A DNA stretch of 64,000 nucleotides from Leuconostoc pseudomesenteroides KCTC 3652 (GCF_014634745.1 NZ_BMBP01000001.1:1-64000); one strand, 5' to 3'; positions 34,913 through 45,062 are shown, numbered from the stretch's first letter. Notes: generated from the sequence alone by a model not told the origin. Translations and numbers: made by a program.

Positions 34913-36013
34913 TTAATATTGTACGTTAATTGTGTTGGCAGACTGCATATCAGCAATGGCATCAAAATCCATTGTCACACCAATGCCAAATCCTGTTGGC
35001 ACTGTGATATAACCACGATCAACAACTAACTTTTCTTTAATGATGTCCCGTTCAAAATAGCGACTACTGTCGGATATATCGCTTGGAAAAGCAATGTTTG
35101 GCAAACTTGCTAGCGCCAAATCAACACTTCGTCCTAACCCACTCGTTAACATACCGCCAATCCAAGGCTTATCAACCATTTTGATCGCCGTAATAGCATT
35201 TGAAATGCCCCCTATTTTGCCCTGCTTAACAGTTAGCGCGTCGGCGGCGTGTAAGTCAAGCATTGTGGCGATATCATCTATATTATTGACGGATTCATCT
35301 AGACTCAAGTGTTGTTGAATACGGGCTTGTAGTTGCGCATGTTTAACAAAATCGTTAGCGCTATAAGGCTGCTCAATAAAATCAACATTATCAGGCAACG
35401 CGGCTAAAAAGGAAAAGTCTTCATCACGAAAGCTACAATTGGCATCAATAGAAAAATGTTGATTGGGGTAATCAAGCAATAAATCAATCAACTTTTGCCA
35501 ATCATTCGTAGCGCCATCAATTTTCAACTTATGACGTTGGTACTGCGCTTGCATCATAGCCTTAAAATCATCTGACAATCCAATTGCGACACTGACTGGT
35601 ACTTTTGTTCCTGTGCCACCAATGAGCCTTTGCAAAGATTTCTTTTTCAAATGACCAACAGCATCCCAGATTGCCATTTCAAGTCCTGATTTAGCAAATG
35701 ACCCGTACGCTGTTAGCGTATTTAAACGACCAGTAAACTCCTCGGGCGATTTAAACTGATAGTTCCGCAATTGAGGCAATAAAATATTTTGGATAATTGA
35801 CATGCTCATGATTTGATTTTCTGGTGCATAAGTGAAATCATCAAACGATTGTATTTCGCCATATCCAATAACGTCTTGCTGTGTCACATGATCAAATAAT
35901 GTCACTTGTACAATCGTTAATGGTCGCCGTTTTGTTTCTGTATGGGCCGTTTTAAATGACTGTTTTAAGGTCAAAATAACCGGCGTGAGTGTCACACTTT
36001 TAATTTGATACAT
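34913..36013 (-). CDS. menC: o-Succinylbenzoate synthase
   Basis: An enolase-superfamily dehydratase that makes o-succinylbenzoate in the menaquinone route. The 366-residue protein carries the KLKID lysine pair, the metal ligands in FSIDANCSF, FIEQPY and SLDESV, and the second lysine in LTVKQGKIGG. It overlaps menH by 14 bases and ends the men genes here. menB, menE and menA are not in this window. Confidence 0.93.
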   Translation of the reverse strand: MYQIKSVTLTPVILTLKQSFKTAHTETKRRPLTIVQVTLFDHVTQQDVIGYGEIQSFDDFTYAPENQIMSMSIIQNILLPQLRNYQFKSPEEFTGRLNTLTAYGSFAKSGLEMAIWDAVGHLKKKSLQRLIGGTGTKVPVSVAIGLSDDFKAMMQAQYQRHKLKIDGATNDWQKLIDLLLDYPNQHFSIDANCSFRDEDFSFLAALPDNVDFIEQPYSANDFVKHAQLQARIQQHLSLDESVNNIDDIATMLDLHAADALTVKQGKIGGISNAITAIKMVDKPWIGGMLTSGLGRSVDLALASLPNIAFPSDISDSSRYFERDIIKEKLVVDRGYITVPTGFGIGVTMDFDAIADMQSANTINVQY

Positions 36014-36797
36014 TTAATGCCTCAACAAATAACTTTGATTGCTCAACATGCGTGTTATGTCCGGAATTAGGAATGACTGTTTTTTGAACGTGGGGAATTA
36101 ATTGGACCATTTGATTGGCGATAGCATTAAATTTATTATCTAATTCGCCAACAATTACTTGCGTCGGCATTTCTATATCCGACAGCTTCGGCCAAAAATT
36201 AGGTTGTGCCCCCGTTCCCATTCTCAGCAATGAATTAGCAACATTTTTTGAGTTTTGTAACAAGCGCTGTCGCCGAATATGATCTTTTTTTGATGATGAT
36301 AACAATTGTTGCGTTTCAAATAATGGGAGTTGAGCCCAATTATCCACAAACTTTGGAAAATTCTCTAAAATAGCTTGCGCCTTAATCTCGTCCGCAGTTA
36401 TTCTTGCTTGTCGTTCTGATACAGTTTTGAGTCCCGCTGTGGTGCTTTCTAAATAAAGATTTTTTACCAAATCGGGATACATTAAGGCAAATGCCAACGC
36501 CAAACGACCACCCATTGAATAGCCTAGCAAATTAACATTTTGCCAATGAAGTGAAACCAAAATTGATCTTAAATCATCAATTTGATTAGCCATCTCAAAA
36601 CGGCTCACATCGACGACATCTGGTGCCAGACTACCAAAACCAAGTAAATCAACTGTCAAAACTTCACCAGGCAAATCCGATGTGATATCATCAAAGTCAT
36701 GATGTGATCCCATAAAGCCGTGCAATAGTAGCCACTGACATGGGCGTGCATCATTTTTAGTTAGAAAAATCTGATAGGGATAGTTGTTGATCATCAT
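36000..36797 (-). CDS. menH: SHCHC synthase (menaquinone alpha/beta hydrolase)
   Basis: Eliminates pyruvate from the MenD product to give SHCHC. The 265-residue alpha/beta hydrolase has LLHGFMGSHHDF (oxyanion region), the nucleophile elbow GYSMGG (Ser about 95), Asp in VGELDNKF and His in SGHNTHVEQ. The start overlaps menD by four bases. The operon position between menD and menC supports the assignment over a generic hydrolase. Confidence 0.9.
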   Translation of the reverse strand: MMINNYPYQIFLTKNDARPCQWLLLHGFMGSHHDFDDITSDLPGEVLTVDLLGFGSLAPDVVDVSRFEMANQIDDLRSILVSLHWQNVNLLGYSMGGRLALAFALMYPDLVKNLYLESTTAGLKTVSERQARITADEIKAQAILENFPKFVDNWAQLPLFETQQLLSSSKKDHIRRQRLLQNSKNVANSLLRMGTGAQPNFWPKLSDIEMPTQVIVGELDNKFNAIANQMVQLIPHVQKTVIPNSGHNTHVEQSKLFVEALNVSN

Positions 36798-38425
36798 AGG
36801 CTTTCTCCGATATATTTTTGATGATCACGCACATTTTGAGCACGGTTACTAGGATAAACAATTATTCTTGTGCCGTCTGTTGGTTGGTTAAGCACCTTTT
36901 GCAGATCTTCCGGTTGCTTTAATAATACGTACGACAGCTGATACAATGATGCAATTTTACTGATGTCTAATTCTAACGGTGTCCCAAAAAGTGTTTCAAA
37001 GTATTCTGTTGCTTCAGCCTGTGGCAAAAATGAAAAAATACCGCCACCATTATTATCAATGACGATAATATCAAGCGGTAGCTGATAATTTCGGGCCATC
37101 ATTAAACCGTTCATATCATGAAAAAGTGTCAAATCGCCTGTCAATAATAGACTACGTTGTTTTGTCGTAGCACTCATCCCCAAAGCTGTTGAGATCACGC
37201 CATCAATACCGTTTGCCCCACGATTTGCATAGATGGTTTGTGTATTAAACCCCGAAAAAAAATCATCCATATCGCGAATAGGCATACTATTGGCAACAAA
37301 AATCGGTGTTTTTGGCGATACAGCACTGTCTAATGCTGACACAATCGCCATTTCATGTACTAATCGTTTGTCACTTTGGTTAATTAGTTGCCAATTATTT
37401 TCGAACGCTTGTTGTTCTTTACTAGGCAGCACGTTCGCCTGTCTCAAAAAATCCTGCGGTGACGCTAAAATTGCGCGAGAAACATGCCGTGAATGATCAG
37501 TTCCAGCATTTAAATCAATATGCCAAGTCTCAATATCATTATGCTTCAACCATTGTAAAACTTTCGCAGAAACTGGCGTTTTACCAAACCTAATGACTAA
37601 ATCTGGTTGTAACTCCTCGGTCAATTGATTAAATTTTAACAAATAATCAATACCATGAATCGTTTCTGGTGTACGAGCACGACTTAAAATATCAGCAATG
37701 ACTGGTACGTGATAGCGCTGCGAAAATGCCAACAAAGCATCGCTATATGATTCTGCAACATTTGGTCCGGCTAGAATTAACACACGTTTTGCTGTGATTG
37801 GTAGTATGTCAATTTCAATCTGAGATGGTTTTGAAAAGGATAATTGCTTAACTAACACGTTGTCCTGATTTCCTAATGTTGGCATCAAAGGCTTGCGTAA
37901 CGGTAAGTTGAATTGCACTGGCCCACACGGCGCTGTATTTGCCAAATGCACAAATTTTTGTGTCGCAAAATCAATATATTCAGTTATGTCGTGATGTGTG
38001 TCTTGTAAATTAAAAGCAAGATCTGCTTTCGTAAATTTTCCAAACATATTTTGCTGTGGTAATGTTTGCGGCGCCCCATTATATTGTAATTCTTGTGGTC
38101 GGTCAGTTGACAAAATAATCAAGGGTACCTCAGACACTGACGCCTCTGCGACAGCCGGTGTATATTCTGTAATAGCAGTTCCTGATGTGCCTAATAAAAC
38201 CACAGGAGATAGCGTCGTTTTAGCAATACCTAGCGCAAAAAAGCCTGCCGATCGTTCATCAACATCAACATAGAGTTGCGTATTTGGATGATGCTTGACA
38301 TATTCAGCAATTAATAATGCAACTGGCGTACTACGTGAGCCAGGAGAAATCACAAAATGCTTAACACCTCCGGCTACTAAAGCAGCAATTAAATGTTTGG
38401 TATTGTTTGTTAAAGCATCAGTCAT
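36794..38425 (-). CDS. menD: SEPHCHC synthase
   Basis: A thiamine diphosphate enzyme that joins isochorismate and 2-oxoglutarate. The 543-residue protein starts with HFVISPGSRSTPVALL, has STDRPQELQYNGAPQT in the N-terminal domain, and the C-terminal TPP site LLTGDLTLFHDMNGL followed by IDNNGGGIFSFLP. It overlaps menF by eight bases. Its need for TPP links it to the thiamine transporter in this window, but only functionally. Confidence 0.96.
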   Translation of the reverse strand: MTDALTNNTKHLIAALVAGGVKHFVISPGSRSTPVALLIAEYVKHHPNTQLYVDVDERSAGFFALGIAKTTLSPVVLLGTSGTAITEYTPAVAEASVSEVPLIILSTDRPQELQYNGAPQTLPQQNMFGKFTKADLAFNLQDTHHDITEYIDFATQKFVHLANTAPCGPVQFNLPLRKPLMPTLGNQDNVLVKQLSFSKPSQIEIDILPITAKRVLILAGPNVAESYSDALLAFSQRYHVPVIADILSRARTPETIHGIDYLLKFNQLTEELQPDLVIRFGKTPVSAKVLQWLKHNDIETWHIDLNAGTDHSRHVSRAILASPQDFLRQANVLPSKEQQAFENNWQLINQSDKRLVHEMAIVSALDSAVSPKTPIFVANSMPIRDMDDFFSGFNTQTIYANRGANGIDGVISTALGMSATTKQRSLLLTGDLTLFHDMNGLMMARNYQLPLDIIVIDNNGGGIFSFLPQAEATEYFETLFGTPLELDISKIASLYQLSYVLLKQPEDLQKVLNQPTDGTRIIVYPSNRAQNVRDHQKYIGESL

Positions 38426-39614
38426 GCATTAATTCTCCTAACAATTGTAGCATTGGCTCAAATTTCAACGCTGTTTCATTATATTCCTGTTGTGCTTCTG
38501 AACCAGCAACAATCCCAGCGCCAGCAAATAAACGTGCGTGAGTTTGGTCGCAGTACATTGAACGAATGCTCACTACTAATTCACCCGTATTATCGGCTGT
38601 GACATAACCAATTGGTCCTGCAAATAAACCACGGGGTTGTTGCTCATGCTGCGCAATGTACTGCAAAGCTTCTTCTTGTGGTACACCGCCTAAAGCTGGA
38701 GTAGGATGTAGATTGTCAACTAGGTCCTTGACAGATATGTTTGCTGATAATGTACCACTAATCGGTGTATAAAGATGCTGGACCTGTTTATTTTTTAACA
38801 ATATTGGCTTAGATGGCACATTTAATTGCGTTGTTAACGCTTCTAATTTCATTTTGATACTATCAACAACAAACTGATGCTCACGCTGATTTTTTAAACT
38901 ATGTAATAATTTATTGCCTAATTCGTGATCACGTTTTGGATCAGGATCGCGAGGTGCAGTACCGGCAACAGCCGCTGTTTGTATTTCGCCCTGAGAGACG
39001 AATGCGAGACGTTCTGGTGTGGCAGTAACAAAAACTTCATTTTCTCGCTTCAAGATGACATGATATACGCCGTGTTCCTTTTTTAATGCTTCTAGCAGAG
39101 AAGAGATGCGAATTTGTTCGGACAATTCAATCATTTCCTGACGACCAAACACTACTTTATCCATAGGACATCTTACATCGTTAAGATTTTTAATTAAGTC
39201 AGCTACACGTACAATCCAATCTGTTTCAGACACGATATTTTTAATTTTCACCCTTTTCGTAGTGCTGATTTGCTGGTAATTTACTAAGATATTATCCAGA
39301 TTCAAATCGTTGGATTGTAAACGACCATTACTGATTGAGACAATAATCTCAGGTTCAAACCAAAAACCATTCATTAGTTCGCCCTTTGAATGCTGACCAT
39401 CAAAAGTATTAGCACCAAACACCAACGTATTAACTTTTTGAGGTAATGTTTGCCACGAATTTTTTGATCCAAAAGCGTAAAAAATTTGAGTCCCTGTATT
39501 ATTTTCGAAAAAAGCGCTCACTTGAAAATGATCAAGCATTTGGTTTAACACTTGATAGTCATTTGAAGTTGCTTCACGTTCAAATTTAAAAAAATGATTC
39601 TCGCTCTTTTGCAT
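38418..39614 (-). CDS. menF: Isochorismate synthase
   Basis: Converts chorismate to isochorismate, the entry to menaquinone. The 398-residue chorismate-binding protein has KEHGVYHVILKRENEVFVTATPERL, AAVAGTAPRDPDPKRD, TPALGGVPQEEAL and the terminal FAGAGIVAGSEAQQEYNET. Together these match MenF/DhbC rather than anthranilate synthase. First of four men genes. The pdxK terminator lies just upstream, so it needs its own promoter, which I could not define. Confidence 0.93.
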   Translation of the reverse strand: MQKSENHFFKFEREATSNDYQVLNQMLDHFQVSAFFENNTGTQIFYAFGSKNSWQTLPQKVNTLVFGANTFDGQHSKGELMNGFWFEPEIIVSISNGRLQSNDLNLDNILVNYQQISTTKRVKIKNIVSETDWIVRVADLIKNLNDVRCPMDKVVFGRQEMIELSEQIRISSLLEALKKEHGVYHVILKRENEVFVTATPERLAFVSQGEIQTAAVAGTAPRDPDPKRDHELGNKLLHSLKNQREHQFVVDSIKMKLEALTTQLNVPSKPILLKNKQVQHLYTPISGTLSANISVKDLVDNLHPTPALGGVPQEEALQYIAQHEQQPRGLFAGPIGYVTADNTGELVVSIRSMYCDQTHARLFAGAGIVAGSEAQQEYNETALKFEPMLQLLGELMHD

Positions 39615-39636
39615 GTTACTTCCTTACAACTAGATT

Positions 39637-39665
39637 AAAAAGCAACAGACACTCGTCTGTCGCTT
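39637..39665 (-). terminator. Terminator after the pyridoxal/HMP kinase gene
   Basis: Minus-strand AGCGACAGAC-gagt-GTCTGTTGCT followed by T residues, ten bases past the stop, separating the kinase from menF. Confidence 0.83.
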
Positions 39666-39674
39666 AGCTATACC

Positions 39675-40478
39675 TTATCCCAAACGTCTTGCCGCTTGCC
39701 AAACATTACCAACATTGAATTCATCATTCAACGCAACGCCATTTTTGATACCCGCCAAAACAAATGCTTTAGCATCTTGTATCGTCTCTCGCATATCGTT
39801 TTCTGTCATATTGGCAGCGATACTAGCCGAAAATGTACAGCCAGCACCATTATTATACGGTACTAGTGTTATAACTTTCTCATTCTGGAAAATTGTAAAT
39901 TCCTCACCGTCAAATAAAACGTCAACCGCAACATCACCAGACAATCTCGCACCACCTTTAATAACAACATTTTTAGCCCCTTCGCCAACTAAACGACGCG
40001 CGGCCTGCTTCATATCATCGACATTATGGATTTCAGTATTGGTGAGTAGCCCTGCTTCGTTTAAATTAGGCGTCAAAACTGTTGCCAATGGCAATAATCG
40101 ATCACGAATTACCTGAGTTAATTCACTTTTACCATTTTTTAAGGCAGTCTCTTTAAAAATCATCACTGGATCAATGATGATAGGAATACTAATTGTCGAT
40201 AAACAATCGGCAACCACATTGATAATGTCTACTGTAGGTAAAAGACCAACCTTAATCGCGACAATTTGATTCAATGACATAACAGAAGCCAATTGAGCTT
40301 TTATTACATTGATGTCCATTGGAAAAATTTGAAAACTATCAGTTTGTACAGTGACAATACTTGTAATGACACTCAATCCAACTACACCATACTCTTCAAA
40401 AGTAGCCAAATCAGCCTGAATACCACCGCCTGATAAAGAATCCGAACCGGCAATCGTTAAAACCTTGTTCACCATCAT
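39675..40478 (-). CDS. pdxK: Pyridoxal/hydroxymethylpyrimidine kinase (ThiD/PdxK family)
   Basis: A 267-residue ribokinase-fold vitamin kinase with TIAGSDSLSGGGIQADLATF at the N terminus and NNGAGCTFSASIAANM at the active-site anion hole. The Cys there is typical of the PdxK-like branch. No thiamine biosynthesis genes adjoin it, so pyridoxal salvage is a little more likely than HMP phosphate synthesis. Both activities occur in this family. It overlaps the preceding serine-rich protein gene by four bases. Confidence 0.8.
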   Translation of the reverse strand: MMVNKVLTIAGSDSLSGGGIQADLATFEEYGVVGLSVITSIVTVQTDSFQIFPMDINVIKAQLASVMSLNQIVAIKVGLLPTVDIINVVADCLSTISIPIIIDPVMIFKETALKNGKSELTQVIRDRLLPLATVLTPNLNEAGLLTNTEIHNVDDMKQAARRLVGEGAKNVVIKGGARLSGDVAVDVLFDGEEFTIFQNEKVITLVPYNNGAGCTFSASIAANMTENDMRETIQDAKAFVLAGIKNGVALNDEFNVGNVWQAARRLG

Positions 40479-40945
40479 TGATTGCTCGACGCTACAAAAC
40501 TGATGTTATGACCATCATCAGTTACTTTAGTAACAATATCACTATCACTGCCAACCCATGAATAATAGCGATTATGGGCAATTGCCCATTTTTTTGCCTC
40601 AGCTAGCGTTTTTCCTTTCAGTTTGGCTGATTCCTTAATTTCGGCAGCAGTATCTTGGCTACTCGATGAAGCGCTTGAAGACGATGAAGATTCGCTCGAC
40701 GTTTCACTGCTACTACTTGAATCATCTGAAGAACTACTGTTAGAATCCACTGTTTCCTCAACCGTACTACTCTTTGACACTTTTTGTTGAATGGGTGTTG
40801 TCGTTTTCTGAGAATCAGAATAACCAATATAAACAAAAGCGCCTAAAGCAACAACAATTAATAAGGCTAACACAATAAAAAAATTGCGAATAGGATGCTT
40901 TTTTTTATAAAATCTTGGTCTTTGATAATAATTATAATCTGCCAT
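40475..40945 (-). CDS. Membrane-anchored protein with serine-rich linker
   Basis: A 156-residue protein not recognised as a known family. The order is a basic cytosolic N terminus (YQRPRFYKKKHPIRN), one transmembrane helix (about 22-44), a roughly 50-residue linker almost entirely Ser/Asp/Glu/Thr (about 60-105), and a C-terminal ~50-residue domain. That domain contains LKGKTLAEAKKWAIAHNRYYSW, which resembles one PASTA-type repeat. PASTA domains bind peptidoglycan muropeptides, so cell-wall sensing is a reasonable guess only. ATG 40945 with GAGG is preferred over the GTG at 40951, which lies inside the SD. It is co-transcribed with pdxK. Confidence 0.7.
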   Translation of the reverse strand: MADYNYYQRPRFYKKKHPIRNFFIVLALLIVVALGAFVYIGYSDSQKTTTPIQQKVSKSSTVEETVDSNSSSSDDSSSSSETSSESSSSSSASSSSQDTAAEIKESAKLKGKTLAEAKKWAIAHNRYYSWVGSDSDIVTKVTDDGHNISFVASSNQ

Positions 40946-41041
40946 ATCCACCTCTTACTACTCTATATTATACCAAACATAACAATGTTTTTACTAGCAA
41001 TATGTTATCATGGAAATTGAACAAATTAGCGAGGTTTTACG

Positions 41042-41932
41042 ATGAATGTTACAAATTTAGAACGCATTTCTGTTCGTGATCTTGGTATGATTGCACTGGG
41101 AACAGCCCTTTATGGTTGGGGATTAATCAACATTAATATTCCAAATCAACTTGCAGAAGGTGGCGTGTCTGGTATCACGTTAATCCTACGCGCACTTTTT
41201 GGTTGGAACCCAGCCTACACCACACTATTGCTTAATGTTCCGCTTGTATTTATTGGTTATCGTGTGCTTGGTAGACGGTCTTTAATTTATACAATTTGGG
41301 GCATTTCTTCGCTTTCATTTTGGTTGTGGTTATGGCAAGTTGTTCCTACCCCACCGGCGCTTGATCACGACATGCTAATCGCTGGTCTGTTGGCAGGTTT
41401 TGTTTCTGGTTTAGGATTAGGAATTGTCTTTCGATTCGGCGGCACATCGGGCGGTACAGACATCGTTGCAAGAATTACAGAACAAAGACTAGGCATCCAA
41501 ATTGGTCGAACAATGTTTGCGCTCGACGCAGTTGTTCTGATTATTTCTTTAATTTATATCGACATAGTACACATGATGTATACTTTGATAGCCTCATTTG
41601 TATTTGCGCAAGTGGTTAATTTTACACAACAAGGCGCTGCATACTCAGCAAGATCATTTATGATTTTTACACAATATCCTGAAGAAATTTCCCATGCGAT
41701 TATGTCTGAACTCGACCGTGGGACAAGCCTGTTAAAAGCAGAGGGTGGCTACTCACACATTGATCAGCGCGTTGTTTACGCTGTTGTCGATCCTTCCGAA
41801 GTCAACATGGTCAGACATATCATTAATCAAATTGATCCGAAAGCATTTGTTTCTGTATTTGACACACAAGAACAATTAGGCGAAGGCTTTTCCTACTTGC
41901 GTCCCAAAAAATCAATATTTAAGTTCAAATAA
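41042..41932 (+). CDS. YitT-family membrane protein
   Basis: A 296-residue protein of the YitT type (DUF161 membrane region then a C-terminal DUF2179). Five or so hydrophobic helices precede the soluble domain from about residue 205 (ARSFMIFTQYPEEISHAIMSELDRG). GGVSGITLIL and FRFGGTSGGTDIVARI are the family signatures. The function is unknown. It is divergent from the serine-rich gene and convergent with topA, sharing a long hairpin. Confidence 0.87.
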   Translation: MNVTNLERISVRDLGMIALGTALYGWGLININIPNQLAEGGVSGITLILRALFGWNPAYTTLLLNVPLVFIGYRVLGRRSLIYTIWGISSLSFWLWLWQVVPTPPALDHDMLIAGLLAGFVSGLGLGIVFRFGGTSGGTDIVARITEQRLGIQIGRTMFALDAVVLIISLIYIDIVHMMYTLIASFVFAQVVNFTQQGAAYSARSFMIFTQYPEEISHAIMSELDRGTSLLKAEGGYSHIDQRVVYAVVDPSEVNMVRHIINQIDPKAFVSVFDTQEQLGEGFSYLRPKKSIFKFK

Positions 41933-41991
41933 AAAGCGACCAATTTTTGAAATAACGCACGTATTTCAAAAAAATTATTCGGTCGCTTTTT
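41931..41991. terminator. Long bidirectional hairpin between yitT-like gene and topA
   Basis: AAAAAGCGACC near 41933 pairs with GGTCGCTTTTT near 41980, and AATTTTTGAAATA pairs with TATTTCAAAAAAATT inside, around a small loop. One arm covers the last topA codons, so it works for both genes. Confidence 0.8.
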
Positions 41992-44083
41992 GTTTTGCCG
42001 TTGATTTGTTCGTCTTATCAGTTGATTCTTTAGGGGTTGTACCATCAGCCAACGTTTTCTCTGTTGGTTTATCCCATGTCACAAAATCACAATCAGGATA
42101 ACGAGAGCAACCATAGAACGTCCGACCACGCTTTGTCTTTCGAGAAACGACCTGACCTTTGTGACACTTAGGGCATGTCAAACCAATTTCTTGCACAATC
42201 GTTTTGGTATTTCGGCAATCAGGAAAACGAGAACAAGCATAAAATTTGCCATATCTGCCCATCTTAATCACCATCGGAGCACCACAAATTTCACAGTCCA
42301 TACCTGCTAGTTCATCATGCATAATGACTTTTTCAAGAGATTTTTCGGCAGTCTCAACTTCTTTTTGGAAAGGTTTAAAGAAAGAATCAATTACCGGTAC
42401 CCATTTTTTATCGCCTGTCTCTACTTCATCTAGTTCATGTTCAACAGCGGCCGTAAATTTGGTATTAGTAACATCTGGGAAGCTATCTTCTACAATCGTC
42501 TGAACGATCTCACCTAGTTCGGTCGGCACAAACTTTCGTGCATCAATACGCACATAGTTTCTTCGTTGGATTGTGTCTAATGTTGGGGCATAGGTTGAAG
42601 GACGACCAACACCATTTTCTTCTAATGCTTTAATTAACGCGGCTTCCGTATATCTTGCTGGTGGCAATGTGAAATGCTGTTGCGGATCAGTTTTCGCTAA
42701 TTTAACTTTGTCTCCTGCATTTAAGTCAGGCAAAGCATTATCCTTAACTTTGGCAGCTGGATAAGCTTTCGTAAAGCCCTGAAATTTGGTCTTTGACCCA
42801 TTAGCTCTAAATATCACACCATTTTGCTCAATCGTGACCGCCATTGTATCCAAAATTTCTGGCGTCATTTGACTGGCTACAAAGCGTGACCAAATCAATG
42901 AATATAACTTAAATTGATCAGGTGTGAGTTTGTCCTTAATCGATTCTGGTGTTCGCGTTACATCAGAAGGTCTAATGGCTTCATGGGCATCTTGTGCGCC
43001 TTCAGGTAATTTACCCTGAATTGGTTTATGTTGAGAGTATTCCTCGCCCCATGTATCATGAATAAATTGCGCCGTAGCATTTTTAGCAACAGAAGAAATT
43101 CGGGTTGAATCAGTACGCATATAGGTAATTAAACCGACTTGTCCCAATCCGCGCCCTAAATTAATACCTTCATACAACTGTTGAGCAGCCATCATTGTCT
43201 TACGTGTTCTAAAATTAAGCTGTGTATTGGCGGTTTGTTGCATCGTTGACGTTGTAAATGGCGGTTGTGGTTGACGTTTCCGCTCCTTTGCATCAACTTT
43301 AACAATATCAAAATCACCATTTTTATCAATGCGTTTCAAAATTGACTGAACACTGTCGTTATCTGGTAATGGTTGCTTTTTACCATCGAATCCATAAAAA
43401 ACTGACTTAAACTTACTTCGTGCTTTTTTAAACTCGGAATCCAGGGTCCAATATTCTTCTGGCTCAAAGGCTTGAATCTCACGCTCACGTGCAATAATCA
43501 AACCTAAAGCAACTGATTGCACACGTCCAGCCGACAGTCCCCGTTTCACAGTTTTCCAGAGAATTGGTGAAATTGAATAGCCAACTAACCGATCCAAGAT
43601 GCGGCGTGCTTGTTGCGCATCTACCAAATCTTGGTTAATTGTACGAGGCGTCTTAAAAGCGTTCTTAATTGTATCTTTCGTAATTTCATTAAAGACAACT
43701 CTGTTAGGCTTTTCCGGATCAAGATCTAAAATATGTTGCAAATGCCACGCAATTGCTTCACCTTCACGATCCGGATCGGAAGCCAGATAAACAGCTTTCG
43801 CAGCCTTGGCTTCTTTGCGCAAACCTTTAATGATATCACCCTTACCACGAATGTTAATATATTTAGGATCATAGTCATGTTCAACATCAACGCCTAAAGT
43901 TGATTTTGGCAAATCCCGAATATGCCCTAAACTGGCAACAACTTTGTAGGTGCTGCCCAAATACTTTTCAATTGTCTTAGCCTTTGATGGGCTTTCCACA
44001 ATAACTAAATTTTTTTTAACTTTTGATGTTCTTCGTTTTGTTGTTTTTTTCTTTAATGTCGTCTTTGTTTTTGTATCTGCCAA
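41975..44083 (-). CDS. topA: DNA topoisomerase I
   Basis: Relaxes negative supercoils by cutting one strand. The Toprim motif [18 protein letters not shown] follows a basic Lys/Thr-rich N terminus of about 25 residues. The catalytic Tyr is in [13 protein letters not shown]. Two C-terminal zinc ribbons (CEICGAPM...CSRFPDC and CPKCHKG...CSRYPDC) and a charged tail end the protein. A TTG start at 44083 is preferred because GAGG lies nine bases upstream. A GTG at 44098 is in frame but lies inside that SD. The resulting 702 residues are normal. Confidence 0.93.
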   Translation of the reverse strand: MADTKTKTTLKKKTTKRRTSKVKKNLVIVESPSKAKTIEKYLGSTYKVVASLGHIRDLPKSTLGVDVEHDYDPKYINIRGKGDIIKGLRKEAKAAKAVYLASDPDREGEAIAWHLQHILDLDPEKPNRVVFNEITKDTIKNAFKTPRTINQDLVDAQQARRILDRLVGYSISPILWKTVKRGLSAGRVQSVALGLIIAREREIQAFEPEEYWTLDSEFKKARSKFKSVFYGFDGKKQPLPDNDSVQSILKRIDKNGDFDIVKVDAKERKRQPQPPFTTSTMQQTANTQLNFRTRKTMMAAQQLYEGINLGRGLGQVGLITYMRTDSTRISSVAKNATAQFIHDTWGEEYSQHKPIQGKLPEGAQDAHEAIRPSDVTRTPESIKDKLTPDQFKLYSLIWSRFVASQMTPEILDTMAVTIEQNGVIFRANGSKTKFQGFTKAYPAAKVKDNALPDLNAGDKVKLAKTDPQQHFTLPPARYTEAALIKALEENGVGRPSTYAPTLDTIQRRNYVRIDARKFVPTELGEIVQTIVEDSFPDVTNTKFTAAVEHELDEVETGDKKWVPVIDSFFKPFQKEVETAEKSLEKVIMHDELAGMDCEICGAPMVIKMGRYGKFYACSRFPDCRNTKTIVQEIGLTCPKCHKGQVVSRKTKRGRTFYGCSRYPDCDFVTWDKPTEKTLADGTTPKESTDKTNKSTAKQKATE

Positions 44084-44125
44084 TGAGATATGCCTCACAA
44101 TTTGTTTTCTATAGTATATAGTGTA

Positions 44126-44995
44126 TCAAATTGTGTCAAATAATTGTATGCTTTCCATGATATCAGTTGATTTTGTGACCATTTTTGCACCAAATCTTAA
44201 TAGTTCATTTGCACCTAAAGAATTTTCAGAAAAAATTGAACCTGGCACAACCATCACTTCACGATTATTTTGGAGGGCCAAGTTTGCAGTAATCAAACTA
44301 CCTGATTTTTGTTGTGCCTCAACGACAAGTGTTGCTGATGATAGTCCTGCAATAATACGATTTCTCGCTGGAAAATGTGACCGCTGTGGACCAGTGCCAG
44401 GTGGGTATTCACTCAATAACAGTCCTTGTTGCCCTATTTGCTGTTGCAGTGCCTGATTTTGTGCCGGATATGTCATATCAATTCCTGTACCAATAACTGC
44501 AATTGGTACACCTGAATTGGCAAAAGTGATTTGATGTGCCATCACGTCAATACCTTTAGCCAGACCAGAAACCACTGCAATACCTGATTTGACTACTTCG
44601 GGTAATAGATGCCTCATTACCGCTAAACCGTATGGTGTCGCTGTTCTCGTACCAACAACAGCAACATTAGGCAACCTTAAAGCTGCTAAATTCCCTACGT
44701 AAAACAATATTAATGGCGGCTCATAGATTTCTTTCAATTGTGGTGGATAAGCATCATCAAAATATGTCAAAAAGTCAGATGCCATCGTCTCGGCTTGATT
44801 ACAAGCCAGATGATAACTAGATTTGATATTATCAGCTTGCTGATAATTTTCAATAACTGAAAAGACCTCATTCAAAGACCAAGGGTAATGAGTGGATTCT
44901 AAATCATTCGCAATTGCATATATAATTTTTGCTTCTGCAGCACGCCCTATACCACGAGTTAAGTGTATTGCTAATAAAAATTGTTTTAATTGCAT
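44126..44995 (-). CDS. dprA: DNA-processing protein DprA
   Basis: Binds incoming single-stranded DNA and loads RecA in natural transformation. The 289-residue Rossmann-like protein has VAVVGTRTATPYG, VVSGLAKGIDVMAHQ, VIGTGIDMTYPAQN and the FPARNRIIAGLS segment of the DprA core. The C-terminal winged helix of some homologues is lacking. It is next to topA, as in most Firmicutes. dprA is often conserved even when competence has not been shown. Confidence 0.93.
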   Translation of the reverse strand: MQLKQFLLAIHLTRGIGRAAEAKIIYAIANDLESTHYPWSLNEVFSVIENYQQADNIKSSYHLACNQAETMASDFLTYFDDAYPPQLKEIYEPPLILFYVGNLAALRLPNVAVVGTRTATPYGLAVMRHLLPEVVKSGIAVVSGLAKGIDVMAHQITFANSGVPIAVIGTGIDMTYPAQNQALQQQIGQQGLLLSEYPPGTGPQRSHFPARNRIIAGLSSATLVVEAQQKSGSLITANLALQNNREVMVVPGSIFSENSLGANELLRFGAKMVTKSTDIMESIQLFDTI

Positions 44996-45028
44996 TTTGT
45001 CTCCCTCTTTTTTATGATACGAAATGCA

Positions 45029-45062
45029 AAAAGAAAGCTCATAAATTAATTATGAACTTTCT
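45029..45062 (-). terminator. Terminator overlapping the ABC-F stop codon
   Basis: Minus-strand AGAAAG-t-TCATAA pairs with TTATGA-g-CTTTCT, then T residues. The TAA stop (45050-45052) lies within the stem. Confidence 0.75.

Noticed and set aside
40640-40800. Serine-codon-rich stretch as a possible tandem repeat or slippery contingency locus
   Set aside because: The repeat is at the amino-acid level. The codons (tca, tct, agt, agc) vary and no exact DNA unit repeats enough for slippage.
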